64,000 nucleotides of DNA, from positions 620,001 through 684,000 of the forward strand of contig NZ_BBER01000001.1 of the NCBI RefSeq assembly GCF_001312865.1, read 5' to 3'. Below the pieces are notes generated by a model. The model saw only the letters and a program-made list of their open reading frames with translations. It was not told the DNA's origin and did no database searches. The position numbers and the translations under genes were made by a program. How positions within the stretch are numbered: position 1 is the first letter of the stretch; each line of letters opens with the position of its first letter. This DNA comes from Lacticaseibacillus thailandensis DSM 22698 = JCM 13996. GTDB lineage: Bacteria; Bacillota; Bacilli; Lactobacillales; Lactobacillaceae. This document shows, in pieces, positions 56,977 to 64,000 of this stretch.

Positions 56977-57130
56977 AAATAACACCCCTAAACTCACACC
57001 CCGGCGAGTTGGTTCGCGGGAATTCCGGTGTTCCCCAACACCTCCTTTGAACACCCTAATCATACTGGGCCTAGCTTATCGGAACAACTTATTTTCTGTA
57101 AGGATTGTGATAATCCGGTAAAAATGCGTA

Positions 57131-57166
57131 AAAAAAATTGCCCTACCATAACGGTCAAGGGCAATC
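57131..57166 (-). terminator. Terminator downstream of thrS
   Basis: ATTGCCCT pairs with AGGGCAAT, with an inner TGACCGTTATGGTA dyad, and the minus-strand RNA then reads TTTTTTTTACGC. Confidence 0.85.
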
Positions 57167-57253
57167 CCGCACAAGCTACCAGCACGATTATACCGGCAAC
57201 TAATGCAACTATTATTCAAATCAGTAATTATTGTTGTGCGTTACAAAGCACGC

Positions 57254-59201
57254 TTACTTTTGCGCGCGCGCATCAGTCCGTGAGTAATTGGCCACATCGG
57301 CCGCAATAGCCGAAACAAACATGTTCACTGACTGGCTCATCGAATCCTGTTCGCCATACCGACGAACCGAAACGGATGCGGAGGCCAATTCGTCATCCCC
57401 AACCACGACGGTGTACGGCACCTTCTGGGTCTGGGCCTCACGAATCTTGTAACCCATCTTTTCGTTGCGGTCATCGACCTTCACACGGATCCCTTCAGCA
57501 ATCAACTTAGCCCTCACGTTGTTAACGTAGTCCAAGTGGGCCTCGTTGTTAACCGGAATCATGACAACCTGGGTTGGTGCTAACCAGGTTGGGAAGGCAC
57601 CCTTGTAGATTTCAGTCAGGTAGGCGATGAAGCGCTCCATCGTGCCCACGATTCCACGGTGGATCATCACTGGACGGTGTTCCTCACCATCGGCACCCAC
57701 GTAGCTCAATTCAAACTGTTTTGGCAGCATGAAGTCCAACTGGATGGTCGACATCGTTTCGTCGTTACCCAAAGCCGTCTTGGTTTGGATATCCAGCTTG
57801 GGGCCGTAAAATGCGGCTTCGCCTTCGGCTTCGTAGTAGTCCAAGCCGAGGTCATCCATCGCACCCTTCAGCATGCTCTGGCTACGGTTCCACATCTCGT
57901 CATCGTCAAAGTACTTGGCGGTGTTTGCTGGGTCGCGGTAGGACAGGCGGAACGTGTAGTCGGTAATGTTGAAGTCGGCGTAAACGCTCATGATTAGCTG
58001 CAAGATCTTCTTGAATTCATCCTGCACTTGTTCCAAAGCCACAAAGGTGTGACCATCATTCAAGGTCATTTCACGTACACGCTGCAGGCCGGACAAAGCA
58101 CCTGACTTTTCGTAACGGTGCATCATCCCAGTTCGGCGATCCGCATTGGCAGGTCACGGTAAGACCGGATGTGGTGCTTGTAAATCTGGATGTGACTTGG
58201 GCAGTTCATTGGCCGCAGTTCCAGCATTTCGCCATCACCCATGTCCATTGGTGGGAACATGTCCTCACGGTAGTGCTGCCAGTGACCGGAAGTCTTGTAA
58301 ACATCCAGGTTGGCCAGAACGGGCGTGTAAACGTGCTCGTAACCGTCAGCTACTTCGCGGTCAATGATATACCGCTCGATGGTCCGACGAATTGTGGCAC
58401 CATTAGGCATCCAGTATGGCAGGCCCGCACCCACTTTGGGGTCAACGAAGAACAGATCCAGGTCACGACCAATGACACGGTGGTCGTGTTCCTTAGCTTC
58501 CTGACGCCGCTTAGCATCGGCTTCCAGATCGGCTTCCTTGTAGTACGCCGTCCCGTAGATCCGTTGCAGCATTGGGTTGGAAGACTTGCCTTCCCAATAA
58601 GCACCAGCAACACTCAGGAGGGCAAAGTGCTTGAGGGGCTTCAGGTCAGGCAGCAGTGCGCCCTCCTGGAAACCAACAAAGTCGCCCAACTGGTGCGCGG
58701 CAATTGGGTCACCAGCGGCCTTAGCCAACTGGCTACGGTAAGGGTCATCGCTAAACTTAGCGACCGCGTCGGCCTGGCTCAAGCTAACCGCCTTGATGGG
58801 TTCATTAGCGGCGATGATGGCCTGCATCTTGTCCTTCACGGCGTTCAACTCATCAACAGAGATTTGGGCGCCATCCTGGTCAGTATCAACGTAGAACCAT
58901 CTTCGTCGGCGTGAGCTTCACCGAAACGCATCTTGGGGTTGAGCTGAGACAAAGCTGCAGCTAACACGAAGGCCGCGGTGTTCCGCAGAACGGCGAGACC
59001 GTCGTCACCATCTTTGGTGACGATTTCGATGGCGCCATCGTGAGCGAGTGGGGCGTTCAGGTCAACGAACTGACCGTCCAGCTTACCGGCGATGGCCTTC
59101 TTGCCGAGGGTGCTACTGATTGACTGGGCAACGGCCAAGACGGTCGTGCCATCATCAAAGTTTTTGACGTTACCATCAGGGAATTTCAATGCAATTGACA
59201 T
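57254..59201 (-). CDS. thrS: Threonyl-tRNA synthetase (two apparent frameshifts)
   Basis: Domains in order: TGS ([20 protein letters not shown]), the editing/SAD region ([20 protein letters not shown]), the class II catalytic core with the zinc-binding [20 protein letters not shown] and [39 protein letters not shown], and the anticodon-binding domain ([20 protein letters not shown]). One T near 58895 and one G near 58127 must be restored, giving 649 residues. Essential, hence probable sequence errors. A T-box leader precedes it. Confidence 0.95.
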
Positions 59202-59233
59202 ATGTAACTCTTCCTTTCTTTTTTGACGGGCAA

Positions 59234-59450
59234 CAAAAAATCCCTGACGTCATTAATGACGTCAGGGACGAATTCACTTCGCGGTTCCACCCAGTTTGGC
59301 ACAGCACGACACTGTGTCCACTTGTTCACCCGTAACCAGAGTTCAGGCCCTACGGCAGTCTCGAGAAGTGGTGCGGATCCTGCATGTGCGAGTTCCAGCT
59401 ACTGTCGCACTCTCTGAAGTTGCAGTTCCTTTTTGCTTCCGTCTTCGATA
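59234..59450 (-). promoter_or_regulatory. T-box leader of thrS
   Basis: The T-box GGGTGGAACCGCG is at 59280-59292 (minus strand), followed by a terminator at 59234-59269 (TCCCTGACGTCATTAATGAC with its complement, then six T). Upstream sequence can form stem I, and an ACC triplet in CCGCACCACTTC is a plausible threonine specifier. It should respond to uncharged tRNA-Thr. Confidence 0.92.
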
Positions 59451-59648
59451 CCTGTATTAAAACACACTTGTTTATGAAAGGCAAACAAAATTTAGGGAGT
59501 AATTCCCCGCGGTTCAAAGCAATAGCGTAAGGGGCTTTGGGTAAAAGGCCCGAACCTGGCCCTTTATTCAGAGCACCTTATGTAGCAGCCTTTGCGCGGA
59601 ACCGCTCGTTGCAATACCCCATGGTAGCCACCAAGCACCACCGCACCG
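59451..59648. other. Intergenic region between dnaI and the thrS leader
   Basis: This holds the promoter of the thrS leader near its left end (TTGCCT and TAATAC-like sequence on the minus strand around 59458-59490). The remaining stretch down to dnaI shows no gene and no clear terminator. Confidence 0.4.
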
Positions 59649-60577
59649 CTACTGTGGCCGCCGGTTCCGTCCACCGACCACTACCTCATGGCTTAAGAAG
59701 CGGATGCGCTGCATGATTCGCTGGGCCTTGACGGTCTCGTTATTGCCCTGCTCCCGACCGGCCAGAAAGTTCTCCAGTTCGGCCATCGTCTTGTTGGAAC
59801 TAAAGCAAGTCGCAAGTCTTCCTGCATCCGGTACTGCAAAATGACGCCCAGCACGTCATCACGCAGCCAAGCACTCCAGGACTCCGCGCCAATGTCATCC
59901 AGCATCAGCACTGGTGCCCGCTTCACCCGGTCAATTTCGCTAGTGACCGTGTTAGTGGCAATACTACCCTTCATGTTCACGGCAAAGGTGGGAAAGTGTA
60001 GCAACGTCGTCCCCACCCCAAAGTCAGCTAAACTGTTAGCGATGGCCCCAAGCAGGTAGGTCTTACCGACGCCAAACGCCCCTGTGAGGTACAGGCCGTG
60101 CACGTGCTCGTGGTCCGGTTTAACGACCGCATTCACGAACATCGTCGCTGCCGCCAAAGCCTCGGTCCGGTCCGTCTGGTCGTACTTAAGGAGGTCGGCA
60201 TCCCGAATGTCCTTCGGCATGTTCATTACGGTCACCAAATTACTTTTGGCCCGCTGCGCATCCGCCGCTACTTTGGCCGCCGTGGGCTGATAAGCAATAT
60301 CAATCTGGTGGTTGCTAATGACCAACTGGGGTTCATATCCCGGGATTGGCGGTGTCGCGCCCGCGTCGAGCTCCTCGCGCAATTTAACGTACTCAAAGAG
60401 CTTCGCCGCGCCAGCATCCACCGTGGCTTCCGTCAGTTCGTGCGCATGGCTCCGCAAAAACGCCTGCACGTCACTATTATGTAAGACCCGCTCAATGGTC
60501 TGCTGGTAACGCTGCCCCCAATCATGATCGGCAAAGTGGCGTTGGAGGTACGCCGATAATCGTTCAAGTTGTGCCAT
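59649..60577 (-). CDS. dnaI: Primosomal protein DnaI, helicase loader (one apparent frameshift)
   Basis: AAA+ ATPase that loads the replicative helicase. An N-terminal DnaI_N domain (MAQLERLSAYLQRHFADHDW) is followed by Walker A GLYLTGAFGVGKTYLLGAIA, Walker B VLMLDDIGAESWSAW, and sensor 1. One base is missing near 59811; with it restored the frame continues TCFSSNKTMAELENFLAGRE to RIRFLSHEVVVGGRNR, for 309 residues, the normal size. It starts four bases after the dnaB stop. Confidence 0.92.
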
Positions 60578-60580
60578 GAG

Positions 60581-61981
60581 TTACTCCTTCTTCTGCTGCC
60601 GCTTGCGAGCCAACTCCTGTAACTGTGCGTTGAGCTTGGCCTGGGCATCCGCTGAAATTTTTTTCCTTGGGGGCCACATAGTCCTGTTGGGCCCACTCAG
60701 GAACTGGCTCACTGCGCTTACCCCGCCGGTTGCCCGAACGCTGCTGGACCCGCTGTTGTTGCTTGGTGTTTCCCGCTGCATATTGGTGAATCTGCGTCAG
60801 CGCTTGTTCCGGCGTATGCACCCCAGCGGCTGCCCAACTGTTGGCCAAAATGTCCAAGAAGTTGGCGCTGACGTTGCCATTATCACTGGTACGCAATGCA
60901 TAATCCACCATAACGTTGATTGTCGCCGGCGAGAAGATCCCGCGCTCGGCCAAATGCTGCAAAGCCTTGATCTCACTACGACTAGCAAACATCCGACTGT
61001 CCTGTGCCTGCTTCGCGGCGTTAATAAACTCCCGCGGGGTCATCGACTTGGCGCGTGCTAACATTTCCTGCTCCCGCTCGTCAGTTGGTTGACTTGGTTG
61101 TAATGCGGTCGCGGCCGCACTGGTTGCGGCCGTTGCTTCACTACCCCGGGCCCAGAAATGGCTACCGTGGACCCGTTCAAACTGCTGCTCCACGTTACGT
61201 CGCAATAGCCGCATATCCAACTTACCGGTCAGTAAATCCAAAGCCTGACCAATTTGTGCCGCCAACGTGGGCTCGTCCAAACCGTAGAACCCGGCCAGCT
61301 GCTGCAAGGCATGCTGGTTCTGCGACAGCGTGCCACTTTGGATGTTGGTATTACTCAGTAAGTTCCGCAACAGCTCCCAGTCTAACTGCACCCCAGAAAT
61401 TTCCGGACTCGCCGTTCCGGCTGACACCACGGCCGACTTGCTGGTACTCACGGTAGCTGGTGGCGTCGTCGCCTGAGCCGTAACAATATCAAACACGTCG
61501 CTGAACGCCAACGAGATATTGTGCATGTCGGGCCGGCGGACGGGGGTCAACTCAAACTCGTGCACAAGCTCGTCGTACCGCGTCTCACCGACCGTATCAA
61601 ACAACAAAATACCCAGCAGATCGTCCGCAAAAAACTTACTCGGGGCCACCGGTGCATGTAATTCATACACGTAGTGACGCGCCGTATCGACCTGGGTAAA
61701 GGTCTGCACAAGCTGTAACGCCTCCAACCGAACCCGAGCGTCGTACAACTCATCGATACCGACCCCCAACATCCCCATCAACCGCGTGTGCGGGTGCCGA
61801 TCCTGCGAAAAGACCGGGTGGCGCTTACTTTCAGCCACAAACTGGTGTACAACGCCGTTGCCACCGGTCCCAGGATCGGTTGGTAGAGGTACGTCAGGGT
61901 ACGCCGATCCACGTCGCTGTATTCCGTTGCCTGCGTGGCTAAATAATCGTCCTGCGGCATAAAATTTGCTGGTTTACGCAC
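60581..61981 (-). CDS. dnaB: Replication initiation/membrane attachment protein DnaB (two apparent frameshifts)
   Basis: The Gram-positive helicase co-loader. N-terminal domain DRRTLTYLYQPILGPVATAL, HTRLMGMLGVGIDELYDARV, then DnaB_2/DnaD-like regions (GFYGLDEPTLAAQIGQALDL, GIFSPATINVMVDYALRTSD). One G is missing near 61833 and one A is extra in the A7 run at 60658-60664; the repaired protein has 466 residues and ends AQLQELARKRQQKKE. The start is a GTG at 61981 with GGAGG seven bases upstream. It lies between nrdR and dnaI. Confidence 0.9.
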
Positions 61982-62076
61982 GTACCCACCTCCTTGAAAG
62001 TTGGTGCCCAATGCACCTTAAATCAAACCACTACATAAGCGCACGGGCGCAACCGGATCAACCCCGTTCACGCCCG

Positions 62077-62559
62077 TCACTTTTCCTGTTTATCCTTTTG
62101 TTCCCGCTTCATCATGCCTTGGAGCTCATCCATAAAGACCGACATGTCCTTAAACTGCCGGTAAACACTGGCAAAGCGAATGTAAGCAACATCGTCAACG
62201 TCCGCCAACTTTTGCATAACGAACTCACCGATACTTTGACTAGAAATTTCGTTCTCGCCAATCGCCCGAATCTTGGCTTCGACCTGCTCGACGATCTGCT
62301 GCATCTGTTCCATTGTAACCGGGCGCTTTTCAGCCGCACGAATCAGCCCCCTGAGGACCTTTTCCCGGCTGAACTCCTCACGGGTACCATTTTTCTTAAT
62401 GACCAGGAGTGGGGTTTGTTCCACCCGTTCAAAGGTGGTGAAACGAAAACCACAATTTTCGCACTCCCGCCGCCGCCGAATTGCTTCGCCACCCTCAGTT
62501 GGGCGGGAATCAACGACGCGCGAACTATTTTTATGACAATGTGGACACTGCACGTTCAT
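62077..62559 (-). CDS. nrdR: Ribonucleotide reductase repressor NrdR
   Basis: A 160-residue repressor: zinc ribbon ([36 protein letters not shown] with the four cysteines) and ATP-cone ([35 protein letters not shown]). It represses ribonucleotide reductase genes when dATP is high. It lies between coaE and dnaB, the standard Firmicutes order. Confidence 0.96.
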   Translation of the reverse strand: MNVQCPHCHKNSSRVVDSRPTEGGEAIRRRRECENCGFRFTTFERVEQTPLLVIKKNGTREEFSREKVLRGLIRAAEKRPVTMEQMQQIVEQVEAKIRAIGENEISSQSIGEFVMQKLADVDDVAYIRFASVYRQFKDMSVFMDELQGMMKREQKDKQEK

Positions 62560-62636
62560 ACCCCCACAGAATATTCGACCGCCGTGACGTCATGCGTGAC
62601 GCCACGGAACACCCGTCACGCTCATTATACCAAAAC

Positions 62637-63245
62637 CTACAAGCTTTGCGTGTTGAGGATGTGGGCGATGAGTTGTTGGACCTCCACCCGCCGTAACTCA
62701 GCGGGAACGTCGGTGTTGATGGCAAAGTTGGCGCGCGCCACTTTTTCGTCCAGTGGTAGCTGGGAATTGATCCGCGCCAGGGCTTCATTCACCGTCAACC
62801 CATCACGCACGGCCAGACGTTCTTGCTGCCGCTGCGCGGGTACGGTCACCACCGCGATTCCGTCAAAGTAATCCTCATAGTGCTGTTCGTACAGCAACGG
62901 CACGTCAGCCACTACCAAGTCGGCCCCGGTACCGACCGCACGCTTCAGTTCACGTTCAAACTGGGCACGAATAGCAGGTTGCATGATGTCGTTAAGCCGC
63001 TTAAGGCGCCGGGGGTGACCAAACACCACTTTAGCTAACAGGCCGCGGTTTAGGGTCCCATCACCCTGGATGATCATGCTACCAAACTCATGTTGTAGCG
63101 CCGCTAGAATTTTGCTGCCGGGCACCGCTACGGCACGCGCAATGCCGTCCACGTCAATGACGGGGTACCCGGCCGCGCGAAAATCGTTCGCAACCGTAGT
63201 CTTACCCGTAGCAATACCACCAGTAATGCCTAATTTATACGTCAT
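62637..63245 (-). CDS. coaE: Dephospho-CoA kinase
   Basis: A 202-residue kinase for the last step of CoA synthesis. P-loop LGITGGIATGKTTVANDFRA, then VIDVDGIARAVAVPG, VVFGHPRRLKRLNDIMQPAI and VVADVPLLYEQHYEDYFDGI. The start MTYKLGITGG at 63245 has GGAGG seven bases upstream; the longer open frame reaches back into mutM. It follows mutM by 17 bases. Confidence 0.95.
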   Translation of the reverse strand: MTYKLGITGGIATGKTTVANDFRAAGYPVIDVDGIARAVAVPGSKILAALQHEFGSMIIQGDGTLNRGLLAKVVFGHPRRLKRLNDIMQPAIRAQFERELKRAVGTGADLVVADVPLLYEQHYEDYFDGIAVVTVPAQRQQERLAVRDGLTVNEALARINSQLPLDEKVARANFAINTDVPAELRRVEVQQLIAHILNTQSL

Positions 63246-63262
63246 GCCAGTTCCTCCGCTGG

Positions 63263-64000
63263 TTATTCTGCGCTCGTGGGCGCAACCTGGCAGTGCGGAC
63301 AAAAGTGCGTACCACGACCGCCGACTTTGATCTTTTCAATTTTCGTACCACACCGCGGGCAAGGTGTGCCCTGATGCCCATAGACAACGAGGCGGTCTTG
63401 GAACCCACCCTGTTTGCCCTGGGCATCCACGTATGAGTGCACCGTCGTACCGCGCAGCTTGATCGACTCCGCCATGATGGCAATGATGGCATCATGGAGG
63501 CGAGTCACCTCGGCGGGCGTCAATGAGTTAGCGGGCCGTTCGGGATGAATGCGGGCACGCCACAAACTTTCATCCGCGTAAATGTTACCAACCCCGGCCA
63601 CCGTTGACTGGTCCAAAATCACCGACTTAATGGCCTTCTTATGCTTGGCCAATTTAGCACTGAAATCGGCCACAGTAAAGTCTGTGGCCACCGGTTCGGG
63701 CCCCATTGACGCCAAGCCACTAATCGCGACGTTTTCCGTACCCGTTCGTACCACGTTCATGCGGCCAAACTTGCGCGAATCCATGTACCGCAATTCTGAA
63801 CCATCCGCAAAGGTAAACCACACGTGCGTCCAGCGCGCGTGCGGCGACTCATGGTCGGTCGCTAACATGTACTTACCTTCCATACGCAGATGGCTGACGA
63901 GAGTCCAACCGCCGGTCAGCCGCAACAGCAGATACTTGCCGCGCCGGTCGACCCCGGTGAACGTTTGGCCCACTAACCGTTCGCGCACTTCATCCAGTCC
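63263..64000 (-). CDS. mutM: Formamidopyrimidine-DNA glycosylase (5' part outside the window)
   Basis: Base-excision repair enzyme removing 8-oxoguanine. Visible are RRGKYLLLRLTGGWTLVSHL, RMEGKYMLA, the helix-two-turn-helix part (ILDQSTVAGVGNIYADESLW, ARIHPERPANSLT) and the C-terminal zinc finger with four cysteines (PCPRCGTKIEKIKVGGRGTH, FCPHC). The catalytic N-terminus (PELPEVE) lies beyond the right edge. It precedes coaE on the same strand, and polA often lies upstream. Confidence 0.95.
   Translation of the reverse strand, partial: GLDEVRERLVGQTFTGVDRRGKYLLLRLTGGWTLVSHLRMEGKYMLATDHESPHARWTHVWFTFADGSELRYMDSRKFGRMNVVRTGTENVAISGLASMGPEPVATDFTVADFSAKLAKHKKAIKSVILDQSTVAGVGNIYADESLWRARIHPERPANSLTPAEVTRLHDAIIAIMAESIKLRGTTVHSYVDAQGKQGGFQDRLVVYGHQGTPCPRCGTKIEKIKVGGRGTHFCPHCQVAPTSAE

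Overview
The window comes from a Gram-positive bacterium of the Lactobacillaceae with high G+C for that family (clearly above 50% by eye). This is supported by housekeeping blocks in lactobacillus-like order: efp-asp23-nusB / xseAB; pheST-mltG-udk-greA; yqeG-yqeH-yhbY-nadD-yqeK-rsfS-tmcAL-yceD; infC-rpmI-rplT; mutM-coaE-nrdR-dnaB-dnaI-thrS. Further support comes from pepX, glnRA with a GlnR box, liaFSR, T-box leaders before pheS and thrS, and lactobacillus-type small proteins (DUF3042, YqgQ). The species cannot be fixed from sequence alone. Most genes lie on the minus strand.

Layout. 0-5.2 kb: xseB/xseA, nusB, asp23, efp, pepP, then rpmA and rplU with an L21-type leader. 5.3-7.0 kb: a 1.6-kb prophage remnant in tRNA-Arg(UCU), bounded by a 12-bp direct repeat; it keeps a scaffold-lysin fusion and three small genes beside the far att site. 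7-13 kb: a small membrane protein, pepX, glnRA, miaA, a DUF3042 gene. 13-23 kb: rhodanese-like protein, glcK, yqgQ, rhomboid gluP, a class B PBP, a YfhO-family protein, liaFSR. 23-33 kb: greA, udk, mltG, pheTS, an HxlR regulator, an anchored secreted protein, a lipoprotein YidC, acylphosphatase. 33-36.6 kb: rRNA/tRNA methyltransferase, HD protein, an ArlRS-like two-component system. 36.6-40.3 kb: a more A+T-rich accessory stretch with three secreted or anchored unknown proteins, an XRE regulator and a 0.56-kb gene-free segment. 40.3-49 kb: yggT, gnd and the yceD-to-yqeG block. 49-53 kb: HAD phosphatase, MDR oxidoreductase, a TrpX-like binding protein behind an apparent Trp leader-peptide attenuator, and an anchored nuclease. 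53-64 kb: rplT-rpmI-infC, YitT, an 89-bp tandem repeat, a secreted sortase-like protein, thrS, dnaI, dnaB, nrdR, coaE and the 3' part of mutM.

An essential caution: about 40 single-base frame changes interrupt 26 genes, including pheS, pheT, thrS, dnaB, dnaI, the PBP, miaA and yqeH. Most are one base lost from a short homopolymer; those in runs of seven or eight A/T are mostly one base gained. Restoring them gives full-length family members, so I treat them as consensus errors and annotate whole genes. Coordinates below join the pieces.

The most interesting items are the leader peptide/attenuator before trpX, the three small genes retained between the phage lysin terminator and attR, the 89-bp tandem repeat, and the absence of prp between the L21 and L27 genes.
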